Positions 1-12,060 of a stretch of 64,000 nt of DNA are shown piece by piece. Source of the stretch: Apostichopus japonicus (Eukaryota; Echinodermata; Holothuroidea; Aspidochirotida; Stichopodidae); contig NC_092574.1 of assembly GCF_037975245.1 (NCBI RefSeq), positions 26,210,713 through 26,274,712 of the forward strand, in the 5' to 3' direction. Within the stretch, counting starts at the first letter, position 1. Every line of letters starts with the position of its first letter. The notes beneath the pieces were generated by a model. The model saw nothing but the letters and a program-made list of their open reading frames with translations. It was not told where the DNA came from and did no database searches. The translations under genes were made by a program, and so were the position numbers.

Positions 1-778
1 ACTTAAGACTTCATTTCAAATACCTCAGAGAAAACGAAAGCGTGAAATAGCCGACTGAGCCAAGTATTTTTAAACATTTTATCTGAGTTTATGAAGAAAA
101 TTTCGCAGGCTCTTGCGAGAGAATGCAGTCAGGGCACTATATTATTTGAAAGTCAGTGATGCCACAATTTCACTAAATTGAGTACCATAGATATTAATGG
201 ATGTCCATATGATTTTGAGACAACGTTTATTTGCTGATGTACCTGTCGCTCCCAAAACAAGCACAGATCCTTGGGGCGAATGTACCATGCACATTACCCC
301 TCTCCTCCCTTCCCCAAGATTATTCAGTAGATCTCATTATAAAAAAAGAACCTTCATGTTTAGTAAAACTTCTGAAGTACATTAATTCTGTTCGATTTAC
401 ATGTCAGTGGCCTCGATAACTTTGACAAAAAGAGGATTTTTTTTCAATGCTTAGATACTTTGATAATGGACAATTTAATGCCTACTTGCAGACGTGTCAC
501 GTCACCCCAATTTACAAGTAGATTAAGTACTTACATACTATACATTATTGAAAGTGCTATCAGAAAGCCAATTATTCAAGCGTAAGTAAGTATATAGCAC
601 CGGTTGTATATTGACTTATGACTTTATCTCATTTTCAGCTTTCATTGAGGCATATCAACATCTCCTTTCTCTAGGATACTATATGTGAGAATGTTTTATA
701 GAAAGGAAGTGAAATAAAATGTGTGCTGCAGGGCTAAAGAGCACCATTACCAAATCAAGTTTTAAATATAGATATTGG
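1..778. other. Non-coding, nothing recognised
   Basis: AT-rich sequence with two short overlapping chance frames (197-419) that show no domain, signal peptide or splice context. Confidence 0.5.
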
Positions 779-786
779 TCTGAGAG

Positions 787-1142
787 CAAGGGCGTAGGAA
801 CCGGGGGGCTGGGGGGGGGGCGCCAGCCCCCCCCCCCCAGAGAAAAATGTGGAGGGGCGGAAGTATCATTCCGCCCCCCGCTTCGCAAGTCAGAAAACCC
901 CTTTTTCATTTCCAAATGAGAAAAAAAATCTCATTTGGAGCACCAAATTGCATCTAAGGCCTGGTGAAAATACAAAATTAAGTTTACAAAATGGAGTGGG
1001 TGTTGAAGTGTGCTATATTGCACCAAATTGCATCTGAGGCTACCTGGAAATGCAAAAACCCCTCCCCTTAGACCCCTCCCCCAGGCCGGCCATCAGTCTT
1101 CAACCCCCCCCCCCCACTCAAAAGTACCTTCCTACGCCACTG
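787..1142. mobile_element. hAT-type MITE with perfect 8-bp target site duplication
   Basis: A 356-bp non-autonomous element. It is flanked by identical 8-bp copies of TCTGAGAG (779-786 and 1143-1150), the length made by hAT transposases. The ends are inverted: the left reads CAAGGGCGTAGGAA and the right, reverse-complemented, CAGTGGCGTAGGAA, a typical hAT-style terminus. The inside is GC-skewed, with long G and C runs near each end (about 805-840 and 1100-1117) that could fold on each other. It also carries two copies of CACCAAATTGCATCT (939-955, 1021-1036). There is no transposase, so it would need an enzyme in trans. The perfect duplication suggests a fairly recent insertion. Confidence 0.82.
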
Positions 1143-1150
1143 TCTGAGAG

Positions 1151-2564
1151 TTTATGATTATGATACTGAAGTGACTGCTGTCTCATTCTTGTCATCTTGT
1201 AAGGATATGATTCCAATTTGACATGGAAACGCCCCCTCCCTCCCCTCCCAAAGGGCAATGAAACCTCAAAGCAAGAGGTAAAATTAATTCCGAAGTTTTA
1301 GTAGAGTGACAGCAATAAAACTAGTTACTTTAAACATTCTCCATAGTAAATCATCGGTGTTTGGAAAACACTAATCAAACCTAAATAACGAGAAAAACAA
1401 GTGTAATTTGACCTCCAAGAATTGTATGAAAAGAACGAAATTATGCTTGTTTAAACTCTTCACCTTCCCACCAGAGACCCATATAATTCTAAAGGGGATT
1501 TCAAAAGAAAAGTCGATAAGCAAATCCGTTCCCCCTAAAAACCTTTCTAATCCTCCATTTCTGAGAATGACTATTGAAGTTGGATCATACAAGGAATCCA
1601 TATACACATAGGGAATATAAACGAATGGTAAAGTGTGCATGGTCATATTGTATTTCTCAAGGGAATAGTTTGCGATAGGAGTGAGTTTCTCTTTTTATTC
1701 AACATGGGCGATTACAGCACTAGTATATGTTAGTCAGGCCTCATTGTCACTTCAGAAGAACATGTAAAATGCGGCGACATGACCGTCTCCTGGGTCCGAC
1801 CTGGTTCCCCACATCTGTGACGTCATTTTCTGCCGTAAATGCACGTTTCACACCAGTCAATATTTCATAGCGTAAGCAGAAGTAACACTTAAGACACGTG
1901 TATGCATAAATGCTATTCCTTGAAGGAAGGAGAGGGGTGGAGATGTAGAAGAGTGTATTGTAAATAATAATAATAATGATATTACTACTACTAATAATAA
2001 TAATTATAATGGGAACAGCTAGGAGTGAGCCATCTTAATATCAATTCTAAAACAAATTGTCTTCTTTGTACAACACCATTAGTCTTAAACCAGCTCAGTA
2101 TGGGAGGGAGATAACCCAACAGAGACTGAGGAACTTACATCAGTATATTGTCTTTTTGGATCGAATAAAAGATGGCAATATGTATAACCATCAGTGCAGA
2201 GGTAAGGATTTACTTTTTTGACTCTGTAAATACCTTATCTAGGCTACCTCTCTGGCCATACAGCCCACAAAATCACTTGGGCCTTATTTATGCTAACCAT
2301 TTTGGACCTCATTGTTACTGCGGAGGAAAAGCAAGAACTTGATTCAGCTAAGGTGTCGTGTTTATGATGGACTTCACACAATTGAGTCCCATGTGACACA
2401 CATCACATTAGCCATGCATAAAACGAGCCCAGTTGAGCCCCATTGTACGTAGGCATGCAGACTGCGAAGGTTAAGTGCAAGATCTGGAAGGAATTCGGGA
2501 TTCAATAAATTTTCATGAAACAATTTTTTCTTAACCGCTTGCTAACTGACTTTACATATTCTCA
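1151..2564. other. Non-coding with (AAT)n and a CRE octamer
   Basis: No gene recognised. An interrupted AAT/ACT trinucleotide tract lies at about 1966-2011 and a perfect TGACGTCA at 1818-1825. Opposing small frames near 1371-1646 overlap each other and show no domain. Confidence 0.5.
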
Positions 2565-2572
2565 GTGGCGTA

Positions 2573-2844
2573 CCTAATAATTGGCACCCGGGGCGGATCC
2601 TGCCTTTGTCACTCCATGTAAGGCATGCCATCCTGGGAGGGGTATAAGAGAAGGGGTTTCCCTACTCCCCATTGATAAATTTTTGTTTATGTAAGGTGGC
2701 TTAGATGCAAAATGGTGCTATCTTTGGCAAGCTATGAACTGACTGTACTATCAATATGTGGCATCGCACCCCTTGACTGGTACCCGGGCGGACCGACCGA
2801 CCGCCCCACCCCACCCCGCCCCGCCCCCACATAGTACGACAATG
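2573..2844. mobile_element. Degraded hAT-type MITE, inverted relative of the 787-1142 copy
   Basis: It begins CAGTGGCGTACC, and its right end (2833-2844) resembles the inverse of that terminus at about 9 of 12 positions. The internal stretch GGTGGCTTAGATGCAAAATG (about 2695-2715) matches the reverse complement of the first element around 1025-1045, so the two are related and oppositely oriented. A CG-rich block near 2790-2828 parallels the G/C runs of the first copy. No convincing target duplication remains. Confidence 0.55.
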
Positions 2845-4805
2845 AGTATACCATAGCCTCAGTGGAGATTTCAGATTCACGTGAAAATTAAGATGGGGGT
2901 AGTGACGGCTCTGTAAACTACGACTTTCTCAATGAAAGTCCCTTCTTTATACCTTTTAATTGTGCACACGGTAATGAGAAAGTTCGCGTATTGTTCTCAC
3001 CGTCTATATGATGCGATGAAGGTAACGTCAATTATGGATTTTTAATGGATATTTGATAGCAGAATGCGTTAATTAACTAATCGATACTTACTTAATTTCC
3101 TCCCATTTCTCTTCTCCATAGTTCCGTAGTACCAGGAGCTCCAAAGCGTGATTAACAAACCCGTACTGAAACAAATGGAGGACGATAAAAGAAAGAGAGA
3201 CATTAATAATCAAGAGTATGTTAATTTAGAAAATAAAAGAATAATTAAAAGGTGGAAAGTAAAATGATACTTTCTGTGGGTTAATGAGGCTTTCGTTAAA
3301 GTAATTGTTACATGAATCATATTTTACGTCGATTCCCATTCACGAAATCGCCGAATTGATTTTAATTGAGCTCGACTCACTGTCTATAGGTTTAAAGGGA
3401 AACGTCTCTGTAAATGATATTTAAACAATTTACTGCTGCAAATGGAAGAGAGATTACATATTCCGAATAACGAAAACCATCGGGGAATGTTATGCCCGGT
3501 TTTTTATTGGTTCTTACAGACAGGCCTGGTGAAAGGCGAGGAGGGGGGGGGGGGGGTGTCAGTAGGCTACAGACCCGGTGCCTATGTCATTTATGTGTTT
3601 CTGTTGTCATCATTGACTTAACAATAAAAATACAGGCTTTACAAAAGGGAGCCTGGCATGATATAATTTATCAGATCAATAGGCAGGGGTGACAACCGAT
3701 GTCCAATAACTGTTCTTCACACCGTTCGGACCTAAGAATGCTCGTTTTAATCGCAAAGAAGTCGAATTACTGTTTAATGTTAAATTTGTTTACATTGGTG
3801 ACAATGTAGAATAAAAATGGAAAAACCGTCATTTTACTTAAAATAAAATGGATAATATTATTTTGGTTTCAATTTACATCTCGTAAAGATAAATTATGTA
3901 AACAGTTATTCCACTAACTGTATAACTCTCGTTCAACGCCAAAAAAAATATTGACAAAAATGTTTGAGGATTCGGTTGGGCTCAAATATACTGTACAGAT
4001 TCGAGAAAATGTCTCAGACTCCCATTAAGAAACATGTACACTAATTCTAATAACATTTCGGCTGCACAGAACTGGCAAAATATGAACATAACTTGAAACA
4101 TCTGATTGTAACATCTTAGGATGAAAGATGACAATAGTTGATCAAATTTTTGTTGGTATTCTGACAATTTCAAGGTGACCCTTCAACAGTCCCACACTAT
4201 ATATATATATCTAATTACCATCAACATTTATATCAGAGAAAGTTCGTGTTACGACGTGATGCATTTGTAAAGGCATCCAGTGTAAGTTGTACCGGAAAGC
4301 AGTCTTTTTAGTACCCAAAAAAATCCTTCCCAATATATGAATAAAGACGAGAAAGAAAACCCGGGATATCACAATGCATATTTTGTCTTTACTCTGTGAA
4401 AGCATTGCCTGTGAATTCTTCGACCCCTTTAAGCAATTTGTCTGTATGAGTTTACATTTTCATAAAGACCCGCTGGCACTTATGCATTTTCTTCTTCTGC
4501 TTCCATTATCCTCGTGTATATATACAATTGTATGAACAAGCAGATGAATAAGAAAACAACACTCAGGGTTTCCAAAAAACGAAAGAAAAAACCTCCAGGC
4601 GAATATGAAAACAAGTCGAATAATGATGTAGGTTAATTACAGTAGCTACTGTCATCTGTGTTAAAGGTATATACAACTCCCATCAGTATAACAGCTCTTA
4701 TGGTAAAGTAAAATTTCAGTTTAAATACTTGCGCAAAGGAAAGGTACACGTTTGCATTTACCGAAGTTACAAGACCCATTCATACATCACACTGTTTAGA
4801 TACCT
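2845..4805. other. Non-coding, nothing recognised apart from a G tract
   Basis: AT-rich sequence. A G run at about 3540-3556 sits in a short GC-rich patch beginning CAGGCCTGGTGA, resembling the patch at 20440, so both may be pieces of one repeat. No supported exon. Confidence 0.45.
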
Positions 4806-5095
4806 GTGCTGTGGCTGAGTAGATAAAGGCGGTGGCATTTGAGGCCATACGCCTTAGCAATCGGTATGTTCGGGGTTCGATCCCCGGCCGGGTCATAGTA
4901 TGTTGGGTTTTTCATCCAAAAGCAATTTACGGTTTTCCCATTTCAAAATGACTTTCTAAGATTCCAAATTTGAGTTAAAATGTTGAATTGGAAGCCATCC
5001 GATGTGGAAAGTTGTAATCCATAATTCACATTCTTGGTCGCGTAAGCGTTGTAAAAATAACTGCTTGATTATTATTATTATTGATTATTAAGTTT
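4806..5095 (+). mobile_element. SINE with tRNA (Ser/Leu type)-derived head and ATT-rich tail
   Basis: The first roughly 90 bases look like a class II tRNA and carry both internal RNA polymerase III promoter boxes. The A box TGGCTGAGTAG (4811-4821) and the B box GTTCGATCC (4875-4883) both fit their consensus. A tRNA-unrelated body of about 165 bp follows, including GTTGAATTGGAAGCCATCCG (4983-5002) and GCGTAAGCGTTGTAAAAATA (5040-5059). It ends in an ATT-rich tail (about 5067-5092). The head is too poorly paired at the acceptor stem to be a working tRNA gene. A fragment of the same body recurs at 43116-43172. I could not assign the body to a named SINE core domain. Confidence 0.85.
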
Positions 5096-5496
5096 GAGTA
5101 CAACAGCATGAGAACAAATACCGATAGAATTTCCTTAGTGTGAGGAGTCTGGGGTCAAGAGCCTATTGGTTAAACTTCTTATACCCATTTTTACTCGTCT
5201 TCAATCATGGTAATGTGAGATTTAGAAACAAATATGCATAAATAACCAATTTAGTCTGTTCCACGAGACTACCCTGTATTAGCCTTTCTACTGCATCACT
5301 GCGAGTCAATGACAGATGTGTTGATTCGGATAGAGTTAAAGCAAAAAATATTTTAGGGAGTAGTATTAGACAAATATATTGAATTTTCAATAGAAAATGT
5401 ATACAAAATAATTGATCCCTGTCCAGAATCTCCCACCCCCCCCCACGCAAAAGCTTTCTTAGATAATTGCTGATGGCGATTTAGAAACATGAATTC
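5096..5496. other. Non-coding, nothing recognised
   Basis: Sequence between the SINE and the next MITE. A minus-strand frame at 5205-5450 lacks any recognised domain. Confidence 0.45.
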
Positions 5497-5781
5497 TACT
5501 TTCCTTATAACAACATGTGCATTACGTATAGCACTGATGTCATATCCGTGCTCAGACGTCTTGCTGAATCGTATACATAGTGGTGTTAAGTCTTCCTTGA
5601 TAGTTTGTGGAAGTGGTTGAGCTGTTGTTTAACATATAACATGAAACGTTCTGCACACACTGCATGACTGGTGATGCTCGTTGTGCTTTATAGCTACATG
5701 TCATAGACTGCGATTCAGCAGGACGTCTGAGCACGGATATGACATCAGAGCTATGTAACGCACATGTTGTTAAAGAAAGTA
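5497..5781. mobile_element. TA-flanked MITE with ~80-bp terminal inverted repeats
   Basis: Two arms of about 80 bp (5499-5578 and about 5700-5779) are inverted copies. Both contain ACAACATGTGC, GATGTCATATCCGTGCTCAG and ACGTC(T/C)TGCTGAATCG. The central ~120 bp is not repeated. A TA dinucleotide borders each side (5497-5498, 5780-5781), as expected for Tc1/mariner-type insertion, although TA is weak evidence. There is no transposase. The minus-strand frame through the centre (5552-5734) is incidental. Confidence 0.75.
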
Positions 5782-5978
5782 TAATTAGTGTTTTACTTTA
5801 CTATCACGTTAAGTCAAGCTATTTCAACTGCATACGAATAGTGGAGTTTTAAGTTTGCCAAGTAACCAGTCTTTATGCCATCCTATTCAATTCCATAAAC
5901 CTACCATTTGCTGTACATTGTTACTGTGTTCTCCATAAGTTATATAGGTTTCACTCATCTCATATAAGTATTGTAACA

Positions 5979-6022
<44 letters not shown>

Positions 6023-7980
6023 CAATTAGATATTAAAGCTTATATATTATGTATTACTGGTTTCCACTGGTATAATATATTACTGGTTTTGTCATATTTA
6101 AGAACTCCCAACTGAAACCGCCTATTTTAGTTTCTTCGTTTCATCGCACCAGGCTACACACGCTTAGCCAGCTGTTAACAGGCAACACGTATTCAAGCTA
6201 CATAGTTGGTTTGCGTACTTACGTCATAGCATGCCTCTATGATCAAATCCATGTGTCTTTCGCACGCTAACTCATAAATGCCGAATTATTCATTCGACCC
6301 CTTTGGGGTTGTATTCAACCCACTTAAGCTTAAATATTCTCTCCCCTCGATCCCTTCAAAATCCCCTTAAACGATCTGCTCAAGATATTAAAATTTAGAG
6401 CTACGTGCAACGCCGCACATTCGCCATTTTTATCCATCGTACCCAGATGAACCCAGTAGGAACCATTTAACACCTCTCATGTTTTGGAGAGACCTCATTC
6501 ATCGATCCGTGACAGCTAAGCCTTGAACTACACATCTCCTCCTAATAACGACAGCCGCTGCTTGCTGACAGCATGAATTATTCGCCAGTCATCGTGGAAG
6601 CCCGTGGCTTATGTGGTGAAAAACTGTTGATAGTAGAAGCTATAAAAAGCTTGATTTATATTTTTGATTTGTACAGTTAAGCCTTCGCGCGTCAGTCCAC
6701 TTTTTGTCTCGAGTGCCGCTGGCTTTCTTCCCTAATCTCACATGTAGAACACATAAAAGTACATATGTTCAAACTACAGGTTCGCACCGGCGTTTTACGT
6801 AGTAGGATATGTTTTGTTTTTTTGTTGACCATTTCAAAGTTGACACGCGTTACTGGTAAATTGCTGATTAAAACGCAATCTTGGTTAGACTATAGATAAG
6901 ACCTACAAGCTAACATCTCAAAGATGTGTGTCAATCCGGTAAGGTGGTAGCTGCAGTAGTAATACATCAAATATTTTTGAACCGTGAAGTCATCTTGAAG
7001 TATTAAGTCTAAGATTTCTGGGTATTAGAACTGACAAGTGAAGGGGGTGAGTTTTCAAAGAAATTGTTAGCTTCCATTTCATATCTCACGTCGTATAAAT
7101 TCATGTTGACATTTGCAAACGTCAGTCTAGCATGAGATGTGTTCACTAGTCCAAACTCAACGTTATTCCACTTAGATGCACGTTCAAACCACACGAGAGC
7201 GTAAATGTCCCTTTCGGATGACATTCTTAATTATTCTAATTTCCAAACATGCACTAATTTCAGATACATGCTGTTATATATTGGTTTACAGAGGGAAACA
7301 TTTTGTACCACAAATGTCAGTATCCAAGAACCAAGGTTCTGCCTAGGTCGGTCTCTTGTTTAACTAAGACAATTTGTGGTTTACGCAAAAAGAAAAAGAA
7401 AAAAAAAAGAATAAGAATAATGTAATGCATCATGAGTATGCTGTGCCAGTTTAATAGAACGATGAATTGGTTATCGAAGACATACAGACGGAAAGAAATG
7501 GGATGTAAAAAAACTGCCCAAATCATTTATCATCCAGTCTAATAAATGTTCTTTTCTTTACATTGCAGCTTTGTCTTGTGTTATTTCTGCATTACTGTAA
7601 GGTGTATAAGACAATATTTCGCCATTAAAACGTTTGGTTTTACCAAGTATAACTGAAATGGTACAGTTCCAATCATAATTCAAAGGTTCTTTACACTCAA
7701 TTATGTTATTAGAGTCATGTAAGATGTAAGATTTTTTCTTAACATATAGATAGTCCTAGCGGAGATAGCCCAGGTTCATATATGTGAAGAACTTAAGGCA
7801 GGTACCTCTTCTGTTAGGGATATATATAGTATAAAGATGGTACATTATTTCATGTTTGATATATAAAATAAAACCAACAGAATTTCTCAAGTCGGTTAAG
7901 AAATTTAAATGTCTTATTTTTCGACCAGCGTGTACCTGCGAGAAATGATGCTATACAATATCAACTAACTGCTTTTAATT
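5782..7980. other. Non-coding with (TA)n at 5981-6019
   Basis: It holds a 39-bp TA microsatellite and no recognised gene. A 71-codon minus-strand frame (7009-7224) begins MSSERDIYALVWFERAS and has a reasonable composition, but it matches no family I know. The poly-A/T stretch at 7385-7410 is low complexity. Confidence 0.45.
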
Positions 7981-8530
7981 TGTTGACTTCATAACATACA
8001 AGCTGTCTTCATAGCATATATGCTGACTTCATAACATAAAAGCTGACTTCATAACATACAAGCTGACTTGATAACGTACAAGCTGACTTCATAACGTACA
8101 AGCTGACTTCACAGCATACAAGCTGACTTCATAACGTACGAGCTGACTTCATAACGTACAAGCTGACTTCATAACGTACAAGCTGACTTCATAGCATACA
8201 TGCTTACTTCATAACGTACAATCTGACTTCATAGCATACATGCTTACTTCATAACGTACATGCTGACTTCATAACATACCAGCTGACTTCATAACATACA
8301 AGCTGACTTCATAACATACAAGCTGACTTCACAGCATACAAGCTGACTTCATAACGTACGAGCTGACTTCATAGCATACATGATTTCTTCATAACATACA
8401 ACCTGACTTCATAACGTTCAAGCTGACTCCATAACGTACAAGCTGACTTCATAACGTGCAAGCTGACTTCACAGCATACAAGCTGACTTCATAACATACA
8501 AGCTGACTTCATAACATACAAGCTGACATC
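7981..8530. repeat. 20-bp minisatellite, 27 copies plus a partial
   Basis: Unit consensus is AGCTGACTTCATAACGTACA. It runs without length change for 27 units, so it stays in exact 20-bp register from 7981 to 8520, then a partial unit follows. Variation is mostly A/G at two positions (ATARC, RTACA) and A/T at the first base. Variant units recur in order: the pair ACAGC-type then GTACG-type occurs at 8101-8140 and again at 8321-8360. This points to segmental amplification with a 220-bp step. There is no open frame through it. Confidence 0.95.
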
Positions 8531-8757
8531 GAGAAGAGTTACCGTTCATGTCCAAAAAAAGTACAAGTTGAGCAAAATGGAACGAATAGACTTATATGAC
8601 AGTCGTTTTTGCAATCATGTATGTATGTAGAGAAAAGTTAACATCACAATATTTGAATTCTGTATTTCTATAAGTTCACTCTCTAGATGTGCCGACCTTT
8701 CTCTCTAGGGTCACCTTCCGAGGGTCAACGTGAATTTCAATCCATTGTATTACATAT

Positions 8758-8805
8758 ATTCTAAGGTGGCATTACTGAAATATTCTAAGGTGGCATTACT
8801 GAAAT
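8758..8805. repeat. Perfect 24-bp tandem duplication
   Basis: ATTCTAAGGTGGCATTACTG plus AAAT-like ending is present twice head to tail with no visible mismatch, so it is probably a recent slippage event. Confidence 0.85.
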
Positions 8806-9813
8806 AATCTGTCATCGTTAAAGCATTTGTATGTGCACCTGTGTCTCCATATATAAACGCATATATGTACTTATTGTTAAAAATCTTATCGTTGAAATCA
8901 CAATTGCCTTGCTTGCACTAACGAGCATTAATTCACGGTGATTGTTACCCTGATGGTTCTACATACACGCAGAGCTATGGCTGAAATCGATAAAACCCTG
9001 ACTCCCTGATGCATAATGGAGTAAAGGCCAAAGAAGCCACGGCATTTCCAGGAGTCTAATTAATTTAAGAGAAATCCCTTATTAGATTTTCAGTCAGAAA
9101 ACACATTTCTGGGTGAATTCTGAAGGACAAGAGCTCTGAGGAGACAGATGTAGAACAGGAGTTAGACTTTGACGTCATAAAATGATGACGTCAAAATTTC
9201 TCGGCAACAAGAAGGGTTTTAATAGTCTTTCGGGACGCGGTAAGTGCATACTATAACTAACTAGTTGGACAACAGATGACTCCGTTGCAGTGTTCTATTT
9301 TTTTATCACTTTTTTTTCTATTTAGTTGTTATGTGTGGGTGTATTTCGTATGGAAGATAATATTCTTCGCCCAAGCTTGTCGGTCCTACTAAACATATTG
9401 ATCATCACACATGCCTTCATAATTAATCATTTTCATTTTCAAGAATGTTTATAATTTGGACAATAATTTGGATTGAGTTTCGTTCTTCGTTTTTTTTTTA
9501 TTATATATATTTATTTCTTTCCCCAAAGCACAAGTTGTCGCAGTGAAGGTTCTATCCTTATCGATCAGAGTTCCAATCACGATGAACATTGTTGTGGCAG
9601 GTTGTTGATCATAATATCCAGGTATACATCGTTTGAACAACTTGATTGATTGATTTGATTGGTTGGATTAAACTTATAAATATTCATCAATGATGTTGAT
9701 TACGAGGATAGAAAAAAAGACCCAGCATGGAGAAAAACAGATGATGTAATGTAAAAACTAACGATGCTGTTAATACGTATTAATCGAAGTGGCACAAATG
9801 TGACGAGATGATG
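8806..9813. other. Non-coding with paired CRE palindromes
   Basis: No gene recognised. Two perfect TGACGTCA octamers lie at 9170-9177 and 9186-9193 (see the regulatory entry). T-rich tracts occur near 9298-9320 and 9489-9513. Confidence 0.45.
9170..9193. promoter_or_regulatory. Pair of perfect CRE/ATF octamers
   Basis: TGACGTCA occurs twice with starts 16 bp apart, and the whole 24-bp stretch is close to palindromic. Octamers of this kind bind CREB/ATF bZIP dimers. No transcription start is visible nearby, so function is unproven. Confidence 0.4.
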
Positions 9814-9855
9814 AGGGGAGGGGTGGGGTGGGGGGGGGGGTTGGGGTGGAGGGGA
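9814..9855 (+). other. G-quadruplex-like G tract
   Basis: At least five runs of four or more G separated by one or two bases, including a run of twelve or so. A strong G4 candidate on the plus strand; function unknown. Confidence 0.6.
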
Positions 9856-10574
9856 TGTATATTGTGGTTGGAATACTAGTGGTGATTGATGGTTGTTTGG
9901 TACACATAGCTAATAGATTTGCTATGTTAGAAAGCTGAAGAGTATGTTTTTAGTCAATTTGCGGATAAACAATGATGACAAATTTGAGAATTTGTTATTG
10001 TTATGGTCAAAATAAGAACGTGACCAAAAGGGTTAACGATACGTAGGCCTTTATAAACGTCTCCTATGCCTATATAAGCAAGTTTACAGTGACGAAAGTA
10101 AGAGGCTAACATTTCTGGATTTTGGTTTTTGAATTGGTCGGGGTCGTAGAGCATTGTTAAGTTATACTACACCTTTTTTAGGTAAGGTTATTGAATCTTA
10201 CACCAAGCATAACAAACCAGCCCCCCCCCCTCACCCCATGCCAAAGAAAGGCAGCACAATAACCAGCCGTGGTACCCCTCTTCGCTAAAATAACATCGCA
10301 CTAGTTTGCTCTACCTTGCCCTAATGTTTCGTTTTCAAGTTTGACCTGCAAATGTATTTCCATATTATTTGCAATTAGGCCTACGTGTCAGTTATATCAG
10401 TATGTTATGTCAACCAATAAATCAATTACAGATTTCATGAAATCGACAATTTTTATGTCGGTCAGTTTGATAAGTGATAAAGTAAATATACTCAAACTTC
10501 TGCTGTCAGGATGAAGGTTTTCCAATGTAATTCATTTATTTTGAATACAGTTTACGAGGTCGCGTTGCTTGAGA

Positions 10575-10627
10575 AGGGAGTGAGGGTTGGGGTTGGGGGT
10601 GGGGGTGGGAGGGTGAGTGACCGGGGT
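10575..10627 (+). other. G-quadruplex-like G tract
   Basis: Repeated GGGTTGGGGTTGGGGGTGGG-type sequence with many G runs of three to five. It lies 0.7 kb from the previous tract. Confidence 0.6.
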
Positions 10628-11800
10628 TAGGCGTTAAACAAAATTCTTCCAACACGAATGTTAGTACAAAATTAAGTGACAATTTGACCCTCGATGAGAA
10701 ATATAGCGAGGCGAAATATATTTCAGCATCACCCCTCCCCTTTGTTTTAAGTTCCACTTTTGCGCTATAATTGTTTTCTCACAAATGCATGAACTCCAGA
10801 CTAAAATATTTACTTAACATTTTCCACTAATTAATGGTTTGATAGGGGTTTGTAAATCCCAAATCCGCATAATAAAGGATTGGGTAATTGAGATTTTACT
10901 GTACATAGTATATTGTGTTCCATCCGTTGCAATAACAGTGTGACCAAAATCGCGCAAAAGGTACGTGTTCAATAATGAGCTATTGCTAAAATATTAGCAA
11001 AAGTTAGTATACCTCTTTAAGTGGCTTCTGGGAGCAGCGCCTGCTATGCGATCAGCTAAATGTCATTAGGAAATCTTAATTACTATCATGCTTTCCCTCC
11101 ATCCGTCATTATAAGACAGGATTTTGAAGGTGTTTTAAATCTGAAACCAGACTCTTTCCTTGATTTACCAGGTGCTATTCTGATGACAGGTCCCTCCACC
11201 CATAATGTAAAGCAATATTTTCCACGAAAAAGACGGCAAAGCACGTTTTGGGTTCTTTTCCTTCCGTTCTAACTTGCTTCACCAGTTGTTTTCTATGATT
11301 ACTATATTATACGGCACTAGTGTCTGAAGCCACTTCAAGTATTATTGGGGCAGGATTGAGGCAAACCATTTGGTAAGAGATGTAGACTTAATTTTTTTTT
11401 TGTATGTTTGTGAGTATGTGTTCACGTCCTCTTGCCAGCGGTACTTAAATCGTATGGAGATTTACCTATACCGGTAAAAAACTTATTTCTAGCTCAAGTG
11501 ACGAAAAGTTGCCCTCATTAGAATATCTTTGTCTTTTCACCTTCGCCACATGTGGCTAGGGTGCGATGTTTATTGTCCGTGGTCCCTTAAAATAAATGTA
11601 ATAAATATGAGGGATAATTTATAAAGATATTCCGAGATAAGTTGCCTTACATGCGGATGTAAATCGGTGCGTGTTTGGAGTGATAATAATATATATATAT
11701 TTTGTAATCCATATATCACACATGTGTTCAGTTCGCATCTGCATATTGTACACTGTATCATCTCTTGTATAATACACTACACTTGTATCGTGAGGATAAC
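10628..11800. other. Non-coding, nothing recognised
   Basis: AT-rich sequence. The frames at 11060-11272 and 11570-11761 show no domain. Confidence 0.45.
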
Positions 11801-11807
11801 ATCACAA

Positions 11808-12060
11808 GTATATGTAAGTTTGCGAGTACAAGTCTGAAACACGAGTAACAGTACAAGTATGAGTACATACCTATGATTACGAGTACACGACTATTTGTTT
11901 AGTACAAGAGTACATATTTTTGAGTACGAGTACGCGACCTTTTGTTTAGTACAAATACGTGTACATACCCATGGGTACGAGTACACGACTTTTTTGCTTA
12001 GTACAAGTACGGGTACATACCCATGAGTACCCTATGAGTACACACATTTTTACTCAAGTA
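11808..12060. repeat. GTAC-rich degenerate minisatellite, ~50-bp period
   Basis: Three clearest units start at about 11895, 11939 and 11990. Each contains TTTGTTTAGTACAA or a close variant, then GTACATA(CCCATG) and GAGTACGAGTAC. Shorter GAGTACAAGTA repeats precede them. The same GAGTAC words recur at 48815-48950. Confidence 0.75.

Noticed and set aside
4806-4900. Functional tRNA gene
   Set aside because: Both promoter boxes are good but the acceptor stem does not pair well and the sequence continues into a SINE body and tail.
7981-8530. CRISPR array
   Set aside because: Contiguous 20-bp units without unique spacers make it a minisatellite.
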